Shown in pieces: positions 44,796 through 54,701 of a stretch of DNA of 64,000 nucleotides. The DNA lies in NCBI GenBank assembly GCA_964497585.1, contig CAZCDS010000001.1, positions 1 through 64,000 on the forward strand, in the 5' to 3' direction. Made by a program: the position numbers and the translations under genes. The notes beneath the pieces are model-generated. The model searched no databases, was not told where the DNA came from, and worked only from the letters and a program-made list of their open reading frames with translations. Each line of letters opens with the position of its first letter. Position 1 is the first letter of the stretch. The stretch comes from CAZCDS01 sp964497585. Lineage in GTDB: Bacteria; Desulfobacterota; Desulfomonilia; Desulfomonilales; Desulfomonilaceae.

Positions 44796-45548
44796 AGTCG
44801 AAAAGGTACTCCTTACAAAGTCAGCTCGGTTCCAGACGAGCTTGTGAGGCACCAACGAGTCCCTGCGCACAATCTTACCCGATACCACGCGCCTCCACAG
44901 TCTGGCAGATCGATTCAGAATTACCTCTACAGCTTCTTGGGTTCTCTCAAGAGGCAGTGCCCAAACCATCGGTGGGCACCCGGATCTCCGCCAGCCCTGT
45001 ACCTGGCAATAGAAAATTAGAACGGTCTTCCGGACCCTGACCGACCGAGGTCCGGACTGTCGAAATTTCGCGCTCCTCCCGATGGTGGAAGGGGGTAAGG
45101 TCAGACTTGCTAATGCACACGTCCGGAAAGAAGAGAATCACTCCCATTCATGCCCAAACGCCTGGGCGTTAATCATGACACCAGTCACCCTATTCCGCAA
45201 GAGATTTTCACAAGCCGAGCTTCCCCCGCTGGGTGCCCACAGTCATAGCGAACACAAGAGATTCCCCGGATATCACTTCAGCAAAGGCGACCAATCCTGG
45301 TGACCCGGAGCTCCACGCACAGGCGTATCCTTGAGGAAGGCTGCTGGGCAAGTCTGTTGTCGGACATTTGGCATTTCGTGATGGCTCCCCGTGGCCGTGT
45401 TCGTCAAGAGGAAGGATCTGGTCTGGTGCTTTCCAGGCCTTTGCCAGGCCCCATAACAATAGCGGGTACATGGGGAAAAGTCTTGCCACTGTGGGGCCCG
45501 ACTGCTATTCTGCCAGTCCACCGGCTACGGTTCTTGCGGGCATCCTTC
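44796..45548. other. 753-base divergent intergenic region
   Basis: It separates two divergent membrane-protein genes. The open frames that extend both genes into it (to 44969 and from 45300) lack protein-like composition. No promoter pair was convincing by eye. Nothing else is supportable. Confidence 0.45.
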
Positions 45549-46949
45549 ATGAAAACGAGCGCTGTTCGACATCTCTTGGTTGTTGTGTTAAGTATGTCCT
45601 TTCTGGTTGCGGCGTACGTCTATCTCGACACCAACGGGACGTTTCTGTTCCCGGAGACCCGCGTTTTCCTCAATTACAACATGCTCGCGGACGCCTTCCT
45701 GGCCAAACAGTTGCACTTAAAGATTTCTCCGCATCCCGGCCGAATTTACGCGCGTGACCCCACGGATCCTTCACTTCCGTACCCGTACATTATTGATGCC
45801 ATCATCTGGCACGGACAGCACTATTTCACACAGGATCCTGTTCCAGCGCTTGTGCACGCGGCGTTGTGGACATTAGCACGCGGACTGTTTCCGGCAGGAC
45901 CCCCTACCGGACTTATGGTAATCGTGTTTGCCGCAGGGTGTCTCATTGGGCTCTGGCTGATTCTACGGATCTTCCAGCAAGCACTTGCGCCCGATCAGGA
46001 GTGGATCCTTTGGCTGACGTGGGTTAGTTTTGGTCTCTCAGGCGCTCAACTGTTCATAGTAAGCAGGCCTGTGGTCTATAACGAGGCAATAGCCGCCGGG
46101 ATGTTCTTCACTGTGTGGGGAACATATTGCTTCCTATGGGGGACCCTTAAGGAGAAGCCAGTACTGTGGTTGAGCGTGGCGGCATCACTGTGGAGTTTGG
46201 GGGTAGGCTCAAGGATAACATTGGTATTCTACCCCGCGGTTTTTGTCATGTGCGGCCTGTATGTGGCGCTGAGCCGAGGCGAGGGCAAGCTTCGGATCGG
46301 ATTCACCGCGGCGGCGATGATAGGGCCCGTGGCGGTCACCGTGTTTCTGTTACTGTTTTACAACTATTATCGATTTGGTGATTTCCTCGATTTCGGCCGG
46401 ACACATATTACTGTGCCGGCCAAGTACTTTCACGTGTACCTGACGGTCATGAACAATTCGTTTCGGCTGGTGCATGTGCCGTACAACCTGTACCACTATT
46501 TTCTGAGCTTGCCGGAATTTTCCTTGCGGCCGCCTTTTCTCCTCGAGCCGTACTATGACATCGCGTATACGCCTCGCGTCCTGATGTCGCGGGAAATGGT
46601 ATCCTCCTTTCTTTTCACGATGCCGGTGCTCGTCTTCGCAATTCCTTCCCGGACGTTGGTCGAGACCCTCAGGGAGAAACGTTTGGAAGCATTGTTGCTC
46701 AGTGCGTGCGCCGCGGCTTCGTTGTTGAGCTTTTTCTTCCTGCTGTCCTACTACAGGGCGGTCAGCAGGTATTTGTACGAATTCACTCCGTTGCTTTTTC
46801 CGGTGATCCTTTGCAATGTTGCAGTCCGGTGGCGGCACGGGAAAAGGTCTGCCGCCTCAGGCCGGCTGCTCGAAGTGGGAATCGTCCTGATCTTTGCACT
46901 GAATGTGTTTTGCGGGATATGCCTCGGACTCAACGGGATGAGAAGATAG
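45549..46949 (+). CDS. Polytopic membrane protein, possibly GT-C-like
   Basis: About 466 residues from ATG 45549 (MKTSAVRHLLVVVLSM); the frame extends to 45300 but the added part is not protein-like. About ten membrane helices. The first external loop reads YIIDAIIWHGQHYFTQDPVP, a W-x-G-x-x-Y-x pattern common in uncharacterised lipid-linked sugar transferases. FNYYRFGDFLDFGRTH and SRPVVYNEAIAAG are further candidate functional loops. No TPRs. I do not recognise a named family; the location among similar proteins suggests a glycan role. Confidence 0.65.
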   Translation: MKTSAVRHLLVVVLSMSFLVAAYVYLDTNGTFLFPETRVFLNYNMLADAFLAKQLHLKISPHPGRIYARDPTDPSLPYPYIIDAIIWHGQHYFTQDPVPALVHAALWTLARGLFPAGPPTGLMVIVFAAGCLIGLWLILRIFQQALAPDQEWILWLTWVSFGLSGAQLFIVSRPVVYNEAIAAGMFFTVWGTYCFLWGTLKEKPVLWLSVAASLWSLGVGSRITLVFYPAVFVMCGLYVALSRGEGKLRIGFTAAAMIGPVAVTVFLLLFYNYYRFGDFLDFGRTHITVPAKYFHVYLTVMNNSFRLVHVPYNLYHYFLSLPEFSLRPPFLLEPYYDIAYTPRVLMSREMVSSFLFTMPVLVFAIPSRTLVETLREKRLEALLLSACAAASLLSFFFLLSYYRAVSRYLYEFTPLLFPVILCNVAVRWRHGKRSAASGRLLEVGIVLIFALNVFCGICLGLNGMRR

Positions 46950-47602
46950 CGTCCGTATGTAGCTTCTGGCTGGCGGCAACGGAGGCGGTCCGCGTGATCG
47001 GGTCCCTGACCTGACGTAGCCCAACATCGTATGTGATGAGTCCTGTTACTTGCTTCGAGTCTGTACCATTCTTCTATCGGGTGGTTAAAAGTTCAGCGGC
47101 AGACCATTTAGCGTGACGCGCCACTCTTGGCACATTGCGATGCACGGGTCGTTGTCAGGACCAATCTCCGGGAGCCAGTCTCAGATTCATGTGCCACTTG
47201 CTCCCAACCACCCGCGCGGCCCAATTCGTGCCACCCGCATCGTCAAGCGCCGCCTCTCTGTTGGCGAGATCTCAGCCATACAGCGTCCCAAACTTAAACT
47301 TGTGACCCATCCGGGCGTTGACGGTTTCCATTTATCGGTACGGAGAATTATGCTTGACCGGCGCTGTGTGATTGTCTATGCTCAACGGGTCTGAGAGATA
47401 GGCTTTGCGATCAACAGGAGGCCGGTTTTGGCCTGTCGGGCTTTGATGGGGATCGTAGGAGGATCTCTTCGGGTTCAGGGAAATCATCCGTGACCGGGTC
47501 GGCGTCCTGAGCACGGTGAACGGGCTGGGACTGCTAACAGTTGCGGGAAGAATCAATGGGCTTTCCGCTAAATCCGCTCACCCCGTTGCGCCTGGTGTCA
47601 GA
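46950..47602. other. 653-base intergenic region, no gene seen
   Basis: Frames 47113-47394 (plus) and 47332-47556 (minus) were examined and have no protein-like features or ribosome sites. Nothing else is supportable. Confidence 0.45.
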
Positions 47603-49186
47603 ATGAATGTTACCAGCCCCGCTCTCCGAGAGAATGTGGGAAAACTCGCCGGCCCCGTGATCGCTCGGCATTCTCAAAAGATCCTCTCCGCGGCCCTAGC
47701 AGTACTGCTCATTTGCATCACAACACAGGTTTTGACCGGTGAACCGACGTTCAATTCGGAAGGCTATTTGGCGCGCTCAACAGAGTCTCTCTTGAGTCTC
47801 TCTTTCTATACCTCTTTTCGGCCGTTCGTCACCAGCCTTTTTTACAAAATCTACGGGTCACAGCCGGAATACGCCGTAGTAGGCCAGCAAGTGCTCTCGG
47901 TTCTATGCTGGGTCTATCTGGGATTCGCAGTCAGTTGTGTGGTTAAGAATCGGCTGTTGGGTCTGATGGCAATCGTGGTGTTCGCTTCGGCCTCACTCTC
48001 GTGGCACATATTGGGCTGGACATACATTATGCGGAGTGAATCGACGGCCTTTTCGCTTTTCGCCGCATGGTTGGCCTCATATTTGCTCTATGTTCGGAGG
48101 TCCAACCGGAAGCGTCTGGTTTGGCTGTGCGTTGTTACCGTATTGTTCGGCTTCACAAAGGATAACATCCCTTATTTTCTGGTCGCGTTCATTTCTTGCA
48201 CGTTTCTTCTCTCTCTTTTTGCGGGACGGGCTGCGGCCAAACGTAACTGGCTCTTCCCCTTGGTTTACGGTTCATTCATTGTGTTGATCTTCGTGCTGCA
48301 GACACTGTCGGCCTCCGCCGGATACAGGCAACTGCTGCCTCTTACCAACGTGATATTCAAGCGAATCCTAACTGACGAATATCGTCTGGCGTGTTTCAGG
48401 GAGCGAGGTTTACCCGTAAACAGTGAATTGATTACATGGGCAGACCATTTTGCATGGGACAAGAATTGGCGCTATTACAATCCCAATCGGTACATTGAGT
48501 TCAAACGCTGGATTGTTCGCAAGGGCGCCCTGGAGTACGCTTTGTTCCTCATAACCCACCCCAGGTACACCTTTGGAACCGTTTGGAAAGACCGCAAGCA
48601 GCTTTCCTGCTTATTCGTGGCTTACAACATCGAGTCCCTCGATGACAAGATAGCAAAGGCTGCAAAGAGTAAAGGGAAGAATTGGGCCCTGATAGCTCGG
48701 TACCTCAACGGGAAGGACATAAGGAATGCTTACGGAAACAGGTTGAGTCCAGGTGAAGTCTACCACCGATGGCTTCACATGCAACATAGGACGGTCGACC
48801 TCCAAATGTATCCGGCGGTTATTGTCCCGTCAATATTCTGGATGCCGGGAGCGAACTTACAAGCCCCATCAGGCTATTACCCTGCGTGGCTGTTGTTTAT
48901 CGCAATCGTTCTCTCGATCATACTGGTGGGAATCTATGTGAAGTATCCCGCCGGGCTCCTTTTTCTCGTTCCGGCGTCGCTGCTTTTCGGGCTGGCGGTT
49001 AACGGCATAGCGGTTTACCACGCGGACGCGGCGGAAATAGAGAGGCATGCTTTGATGAATGCTTTGGGCTTCCATGTGGCACTGTTGCTCTGCACCTTTC
49101 TGTTGATGGACGCAATCGGACTGAGAAAGCCAATAGACCTGACGCGGAGTTGGTTCTCTACAGGTGCCCGCGGTAACGGCGTCTGA
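47603..49186 (+). CDS. Polytopic membrane protein, unknown function
   Basis: About 527 residues from ATG 47603; the start is uncertain because no strong ribosome site is present and the frame begins at 47516. The first helix is at about 30-50 and there are roughly ten in all. The first external loop (TFNSEGYLARSTESLLSLSF) has one acidic residue but no DD pair. A large soluble loop lies between helices at about 255-430 (ITWADHFAWDKNWRYYNPNRY). No family recognised. It is the second singleton membrane gene of the pilin neighbourhood, between two GT-C-like genes. Confidence 0.6.
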   Translation: MNVTSPALRENVGKLAGPVIARHSQKILSAALAVLLICITTQVLTGEPTFNSEGYLARSTESLLSLSFYTSFRPFVTSLFYKIYGSQPEYAVVGQQVLSVLCWVYLGFAVSCVVKNRLLGLMAIVVFASASLSWHILGWTYIMRSESTAFSLFAAWLASYLLYVRRSNRKRLVWLCVVTVLFGFTKDNIPYFLVAFISCTFLLSLFAGRAAAKRNWLFPLVYGSFIVLIFVLQTLSASAGYRQLLPLTNVIFKRILTDEYRLACFRERGLPVNSELITWADHFAWDKNWRYYNPNRYIEFKRWIVRKGALEYALFLITHPRYTFGTVWKDRKQLSCLFVAYNIESLDDKIAKAAKSKGKNWALIARYLNGKDIRNAYGNRLSPGEVYHRWLHMQHRTVDLQMYPAVIVPSIFWMPGANLQAPSGYYPAWLLFIAIVLSIILVGIYVKYPAGLLFLVPASLLFGLAVNGIAVYHADAAEIERHALMNALGFHVALLLCTFLLMDAIGLRKPIDLTRSWFSTGARGNGV

Positions 49187-49325
49187 AGGAGCCCCCTAAG
49201 CCGCGGGTTGGCTCGGGCTCTGCAATTGATACGTGAAGTCTTCATCCGTCTTTGTTTTGTAAGGCGACCGCTCTCACGTCGCGAATTCCGCCCCATAATA
49301 AGGGGACCGGGGAGTAGAGATCTCC

Positions 49326-50948
49326 ATGACTGAGCCCAGCGCTTCTCGTATTCATGTGGACCGGATGACCGTCATTGCGGTGGCATCCCTGCTGATACTG
49401 AATGTTGCAGTATACTACCCGGTCCTATTCCAGGGCTTTGTGCAGTATGACGATCATGCGTGGGTCAACGCAGTCCGTCCACCGGGATGGAATTCCCTTA
49501 ACCTTATGCTCGAATGGCATTCCTCCCGTTGGGAGAAACTGGGATACTTTGCCCCTGTTACCGCGCTGAGCTTCATGGCCGATCTGGTGCTGGCCGGTTG
49601 GATCGGCCACGAAACGACGATCCTCAAGGCTTCCAATCTGACGTGGCACCTGCTCAACACTCTGCTCGTCCTGTGGTTGCTCAGGCTCCTCGGCTTTGAT
49701 CTGTGGGTGGCTTTCACGGCTGCAGCCATCTTTTCCCTTCACCCGTTGCAGGTCAGTACGGTAGCCTGGCTAACGGAACGAAAGAATCTCGTGATGGGTT
49801 TCTTTTTTCTTTCTGCCCTTATTCTCCACCCTCATTGGCGGCGTGAAGAAAAGGCATATCTGTACGGTGCAGTTCTAGTCACGTATGTTCTCGCGCTTCT
49901 TGCAAAGCCCGCGGCAATTGTTCTGGGCCCATGCATTTTGATGACAGACTGGTTTCTCATTGACAAGCGTTTGACGGCCCGCTCGATCATCAGGGTCACG
50001 CCCTTCGTCGTCTTGGGTCTCCTTTGGACGGTTGTAGCCGTCTGGACAGAGGGGAAGGTCGCTCAGCCGCCCCCCATCATGGACCGAATCCTGTTGGCCC
50101 CTTACAGTATGGCGTTTCTCATAGGGAAATTCCTCGTTCCGATCAATCTGTCTCTCCTCTACCCGCGGGTGGAGGTGGATGCGTCATCGCTGATCTGGTG
50201 GATACCTTCCGCAATGTTTGTGGCCTCCGGCTGCTTGATACTGGCCGTTCACCGTGTACGGCCTATCTGGGTGACTCTCTGGTGCCTTGGCTTCTATGTA
50301 GCTAACTTCGCTCCCTCATCCGGCATTGTTCCTTTTAGAGGGATGAAAGAGCTGTGGGTAGCGAATCATTATCAGTACCTTTCCATCATCGGTCTTTCCC
50401 TCCTGGTGTGCGCGGCCGTAGCGTGGGCGGTGAGGAAATTCAAACAGCCGGCCGCGTTTTCGGTCAGGGCTCTCGTCACATCTCTAGCAATCATCGCCCT
50501 GGGAGTCCTCTCTTCCGACCAATTAAAGGCTTGGGAAAATGCCGAGTCTCTGTGGTGGTCCGTGCTCAGAATCAACCCAACGAGCCTGACGGCCAACCGC
50601 AATCTCGGCGATTACTTCGACCGGCGGGGGAGGTTCAAGGAAGCGGCTCTCTGTTACAGGCGAGCCTTACAGAGCAGACCGGACCAGCACGAGGTGTGGT
50701 ACAACCTGGGACTCGTAATGATGAGACTTGGACGGTTACCAGAGGCTGTTAACGACTTCCGGCAAGCCCTGCGTATCCAGCCCGATTTCGGGAAGCCTCA
50801 CCTGGACCTGGCAAAGATATACTTCTCGCAGGGACGGTACGACAAAGCCTTAGAGCATTGCCGGAAGGCAAAGGCCTACGGAGCCGAGTGTCGGCCGGAT
50901 CAACTGCGGCAAGCCGTTGAGGAGAGGTTGCGAACAGGGAAGAAGTAA
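49326..50948 (+). CDS. GT-C-like membrane protein with C-terminal TPRs (3)
   Basis: A 540-residue protein, homologous in layout to the 39515-41266 gene. After the first helix the loop has FVQYDDHAWVN with the DD motif. LHPLQVSTVAWLTERKNLVM and LAKPAAIVLGPCILMTDW follow, matching VHPLRVEPVAWVSARKDVL and MSKPTAITLP of its relative. About ten helices, then three TPRs (from about 420: NLGDYFDRRGRFKEAALCY). GGAG is 11 bases before the ATG. Probably a periplasm-facing glycosyltransferase with a protein-binding TPR tail; acceptor unknown. Confidence 0.8.
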   Translation: MTEPSASRIHVDRMTVIAVASLLILNVAVYYPVLFQGFVQYDDHAWVNAVRPPGWNSLNLMLEWHSSRWEKLGYFAPVTALSFMADLVLAGWIGHETTILKASNLTWHLLNTLLVLWLLRLLGFDLWVAFTAAAIFSLHPLQVSTVAWLTERKNLVMGFFFLSALILHPHWRREEKAYLYGAVLVTYVLALLAKPAAIVLGPCILMTDWFLIDKRLTARSIIRVTPFVVLGLLWTVVAVWTEGKVAQPPPIMDRILLAPYSMAFLIGKFLVPINLSLLYPRVEVDASSLIWWIPSAMFVASGCLILAVHRVRPIWVTLWCLGFYVANFAPSSGIVPFRGMKELWVANHYQYLSIIGLSLLVCAAVAWAVRKFKQPAAFSVRALVTSLAIIALGVLSSDQLKAWENAESLWWSVLRINPTSLTANRNLGDYFDRRGRFKEAALCYRRALQSRPDQHEVWYNLGLVMMRLGRLPEAVNDFRQALRIQPDFGKPHLDLAKIYFSQGRYDKALEHCRKAKAYGAECRPDQLRQAVEERLRTGKK

Positions 50949-51119
50949 GCGGCGTTGATGGTTCTCCTCTCCAGGGGTAGGCTCGTCAATATCTTGACTC
51001 CGCTGCCCGAGTTGTCCGGGAACAATATGGGACGGGGTAGTAGACCTGTGCTTCCGCTGCTTGGCCTCAACGCGCCGGGCCTGTGTTTCTTTCCACGCGT
51101 TTGGCGGCCTTCCGACGCC

Positions 51120-51836
51120 CTACCTGGGTGACGTGAGCTTCCGAGATTGGTCCTGTTTCTGAGCCTCGGGCTCGGAGGGTTGTCCTTTTACTGCAGCGCG
51201 TGAGGTATCGCCGCGCCGTGGGCCGCTCTTGCGCGACTTCGCAGTCTTTTCCCCCGCTCCGGAGGCGGTCTTCGCCTTCTTCTGGAGAGTTCTTCCGTGT
51301 TTACTGATTGCCTCACTGAAAAGCTCAAACGCAGTTTCACCGGTTCTTATATCCCGGTAGTCGAAGAAGGTGAGCTTTGAGTCCTTGGTGGAGTAGACGA
51401 TCACGTCTGCTCCGCCTAGGGTAATCCTGTACGGCTTTTCCGGAGATATCTCGAATCTCTCGAAAAAACCCTCTCGCAGAGGTCTCAATTGCCATCTCAG
51501 ATCGCCCTTGACGTAGAATCCCACGAGGTAGAGTCGGTCGTCCTCGGCAAATTGAAACACGATCTTGTTGAAATAGCGGCTTTTTCCGGGGAGCCACGTA
51601 ATACCCGTCGCTGTTTTCCTTTTCTTCAAGCGCGCCTTCGTGTAACTTCCTGAGCCCTTTATCATTGCCACCACCTTTTCCGACGGCAAACCCAGTTTCA
51701 GGGTTTTCAACTCCGGAGGCAGCGGGTCCACAGCCGTGGTACCGCATGCGGCGAGCATCATCACGGCAGCCAGTAGGACGGCCTTGAGCACTTTCATCGA
51801 TTGGGAGGGATTCGCAATTCCCTTTGTTTCTGACAT
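51120..51836 (-). CDS. Putative lipoprotein
   Basis: About 238 residues from ATG 51836, which has AGGAGG at good distance. The signal sequence MKVLKAVLLAAVMMLAAC ends in a lipobox (LAAC), preceded by 13 extra residues; the internal Met at that point is an alternative start. The globular part (50-175) is predicted mixed alpha/beta (YFNKIVFQFAEDDRLYLVGFY). The C-terminus is a long Lys/Ser/Arg-rich, probably disordered tail. No family recognised. It would sit on the outer or inner membrane facing the periplasm. Confidence 0.7.
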   Translation of the reverse strand: MSETKGIANPSQSMKVLKAVLLAAVMMLAACGTTAVDPLPPELKTLKLGLPSEKVVAMIKGSGSYTKARLKKRKTATGITWLPGKSRYFNKIVFQFAEDDRLYLVGFYVKGDLRWQLRPLREGFFERFEISPEKPYRITLGGADVIVYSTKDSKLTFFDYRDIRTGETAFELFSEAISKHGRTLQKKAKTASGAGEKTAKSRKSGPRRGDTSRAAVKGQPSEPEAQKQDQSRKLTSPR

Positions 51837-52006
51837 TCGAGACATTCCTCCTGGGACTTGTGGCAAACGGTCGCCGGCCACTTCCGATGAGCTGGGCTCG
51901 CATTGTTCCTGGCCCCGGTACCCGGTACGCAGCGCAGTCGCGATTCCGACTGGCTCTGCCGGTCAGGCTGTAAAACTTCGGACCGCCAAGAATATGGAGC
52001 TCCTCC

Positions 52007-53380
52007 TCAAGGAAGCTTCAATCTGAGATTATCCCGGCCCGGATTGTACAATCGGATCATGTCCTCCAAGACCTTTACGAAGTACCCTCCTTCGAAGTAA
52101 GCCGGCAATCTCTTTTTCTGAAAAAATATCTCCGGAGTACCGCGCACATTGACTTTGTTGCCGAGTTTTACGTCGCGCTTCACTTTCTCGTCCGCGGCCG
52201 AGCCTTTCTGCATAAGTCTCTCGAATTTCCGAGTATCAAGCTTTAGCTTCTTGGCCAATTTCAGCCACGGCCGCGAGTACACTTCCTGCTGATGCGTAAA
52301 CAATAGGTGACCATATTCCAGGAAGGTTCGATTACCCCCCATCAAATAAGCGGCGTACGCGGCCCGGGCCGCCTCACATGCCATGGGATGGAGATTTTCG
52401 GTCAACTGTCCGTTGCAGGCCATGGACAACGGGTAGATCTTGTAGACCAACCTCAGAATCTTCGGATTGCGCTGTACAACGCGGCGGAGATACGTCTCCC
52501 TTCTCCGACACACGGGGCATTCAAAATCAGTGAACACGATTACCGGGAACGGAGCCGACGGCGAACCGAACGTCGGATCGTCGGGTTCAATCGGGATGTC
52601 GTACGACGGCGATGCCTTCAGCATGGCCAATATGACCACCGGATCGTTGGCTATTTCCTCGTACTTACCCTTCGCGTCCTGAAAGCTCAGTTCCTTCTCC
52701 CACATACCGCAAGCCAGAAAGACTGCCAGTGACAGGCACACTCCACCTACAATGAAGTAGGTGCGTTCGCCCTTCGTGGCAATCTCGGGCAGCAGGAACT
52801 CCTTCCTTTTCATAATGGCGACAACGATCACAACGATTAGAGAAAAGAAGTTGACCACATGCACGACGATGCACCAGGTGCAGATATTCGCCACCTTGTA
52901 CATCATCAGGTAGATGAAGTACCAACTGAATCCTACCGCGGCAAAGTAGTAGACGACAAGGAGAGCCCACGCCAGTTTCCTCAAACGCTGAATCACCAGA
53001 CCGCCGATTGCGCACCAGAGCACGAATATCGAACCCATAAGACCGAGAGCGCCGGAAGGTATATAGTCAAAGAGGACCGCGTACTCGGTGAGCAGGACAG
53101 CGTCGCAACTGATCCTCCCGTCCGCCGGGCAGAGCAGGGACTGTCCGACCCCTGCGCTCTGAGACGTCAGCAAGATGTGTCGGTAGGTGAGAAACCCGGT
53201 CGCGAACGCACCCACCAGTGCGGCGACCAGTATGAGGGCAAACGGCACCCAACCGCAGAAATAAGGCCCGCCGCTTGCCGGCATTTGAGGCCGGGGCCCT
53301 GTGCTTTCTCTTTCTCCGGTATCCTCACTCGCTTCCGAGTAATTCTTCTCGTCCATGTTCGGAACCCGTACACCGAGCAT
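52007..53380 (-). CDS. VKOR-DsbA fusion, disulfide bond formation protein
   Basis: A 457-residue membrane protein combining a quinone-linked vitamin K epoxide reductase domain (about 45-230, five helices) with a periplasmic DsbA/thioredoxin-fold domain (about 265-450). VKOR cysteines are Cys84 and Cys92 (CPADGRISC) and the active pair CTWC (167-170). The DsbA site is FECPVC (288-291), with GTPEIFF as the cis-Pro segment. Together they oxidise exported proteins and pass electrons to the quinone pool. The start may instead be Met9; neither has a strong ribosome site. The cysteine-rich pilin 10 kb away is an obvious possible client. Confidence 0.88.
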   Translation of the reverse strand: MLGVRVPNMDEKNYSEASEDTGERESTGPRPQMPASGGPYFCGWVPFALILVAALVGAFATGFLTYRHILLTSQSAGVGQSLLCPADGRISCDAVLLTEYAVLFDYIPSGALGLMGSIFVLWCAIGGLVIQRLRKLAWALLVVYYFAAVGFSWYFIYLMMYKVANICTWCIVVHVVNFFSLIVVIVVAIMKRKEFLLPEIATKGERTYFIVGGVCLSLAVFLACGMWEKELSFQDAKGKYEEIANDPVVILAMLKASPSYDIPIEPDDPTFGSPSAPFPVIVFTDFECPVCRRRETYLRRVVQRNPKILRLVYKIYPLSMACNGQLTENLHPMACEAARAAYAAYLMGGNRTFLEYGHLLFTHQQEVYSRPWLKLAKKLKLDTRKFERLMQKGSAADEKVKRDVKLGNKVNVRGTPEIFFQKKRLPAYFEGGYFVKVLEDMIRLYNPGRDNLRLKLP

Positions 53381-53627
53381 TCATGACCAAATTTTGGTAT
53401 CGTACCCAAAACCGCCCACGCGGTCAAGATCCTGCGCCGGCCTGATGAAGCACGCCACCAATTACGGCCGGTACGGATGGAAGGAAGTGCGTCCGAAGAA
53501 TTTCAGCCTCATCCGGCGCGCCTCGGGAATGTTGAAAGCTGCCGGCAACGGTCTGCTCCCCGAGATGGGAGCCTGGTTGTGCAAGACTAGCCGACGACCG
53601 GGCGGGAGGGAATCGGTCTTTTCGGTA

Positions 53628-54701
53628 TCAACGCCGCTGCGGGGTGGTTCCTTTGCGCCCGCGACGCTGGTATTTGTTCACTTTGTTATTGTGCTCTCTC
53701 AGCGTCGTCGAGAAATCGTGGTTCCCGTGATTGGTGGCAACGAAATAAAGGTAGTTGACCGGATCCGGATTCACCGCAGCGATCAGAGACGACTTGCCCG
53801 GGCTGGCAATGGGGCCTGGAGGTAGCCCCCTGAAGACGTACGTGTTATAGGGATGCTTTCTCCGGAGATCCGCGTAGGTGATCTTTGAGCCCATGGGCTT
53901 GATGCCGTAGATCACTGTGGGATCGCATTGGAGTCTCATATTCCGATTCAGCCTGTTGTGAAAGACCGCTGAAATCTTCCCCCGTTCCGATGCTCTGGCT
54001 TCCTTCTCGATCAGCGACGCGAGCGTGACCACCTTGTTGGTGTCCCAGCCGAGCTTCTCGGCGGACGCGCGGACGTGCTTGTCGTAGACCTCCTGAAAGC
54101 GCTGGACCATTCTCCGAATGAGCCGTTTCCCATCGTGCTTCTCAGAGGGCCTGAGGAAGTAGGTATCGGGGAAAAGATATCCTTCGAGGGAATTCGCGTG
54201 AAGACCAAGTCCTCTTATGAATTTCTTGTCCGTGGCGATCTTCTGAAACTCTTCGCGCTTCATGATCCCAGCTCGATCGAAGAGGTCGGCCGTTTGGTAG
54301 ACATTGTATCCTTCGGGTACGGTGAAGGAGAACATGAGGGTCTTACCGGATATCAGCAAATCAAGTACTTCGCCCGCATCGCTGCCTGTCTTCAGTTCGT
54401 ATTCTCCAGCCTGGATCTTGCGCTGTTCCCCGCGAATGAACGCGACCAGTTTGAAGATGAGACCGCTGGAGATGACTCCCTGCTCTTCGAGGATCGTCGC
54501 CACCTGGGACAGTGTGGATCCCTTGGGGATAGTGACGATGACAGGCCGACCGGGAGTGACGATTCGAGAGCTGGGCTTGGCCGCCAATTTGTCCAGAATT
54601 GCGGGAAGTTGATTGTACGCCGCGTAAAACCCCAGACCTAGTCCCACCAGAAGGAACAGGATGATAACCATCTTGAAGACTGAAAAAACGGAAACTCTCA
54701 T
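53628..54701 (-). CDS. mltG: Endolytic murein transglycosylase MltG (YceG-like)
   Basis: A 357-residue inner-membrane protein with one N-terminal helix (11-30) and a periplasmic catalytic domain that cuts nascent glycan strands. A LysM-like region (about 52-120) precedes the core. Characteristic segments are FTVPEGYNVYQTADL, LEGYLFPDTYFL, the catalytic glutamate region LASLIEKEA (about 228-235), FHNRLNRNMRLQCDPTVIYG, YNTYVFRGLPPGPIASPG and HNFST-like DFSTTLREHN. Its ATG overlaps the ruvX stop by four bases. Confidence 0.95.
   Translation of the reverse strand: MRVSVFSVFKMVIILFLLVGLGLGFYAAYNQLPAILDKLAAKPSSRIVTPGRPVIVTIPKGSTLSQVATILEEQGVISSGLIFKLVAFIRGEQRKIQAGEYELKTGSDAGEVLDLLISGKTLMFSFTVPEGYNVYQTADLFDRAGIMKREEFQKIATDKKFIRGLGLHANSLEGYLFPDTYFLRPSEKHDGKRLIRRMVQRFQEVYDKHVRASAEKLGWDTNKVVTLASLIEKEARASERGKISAVFHNRLNRNMRLQCDPTVIYGIKPMGSKITYADLRRKHPYNTYVFRGLPPGPIASPGKSSLIAAVNPDPVNYLYFVATNHGNHDFSTTLREHNNKVNKYQRRGRKGTTPQRR

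Noticed and set aside
47113..47394. 93-codon plus-strand frame in the spacer before 47603
   Set aside because: No ribosome site, no hydrophobic pattern, no recognisable domain.
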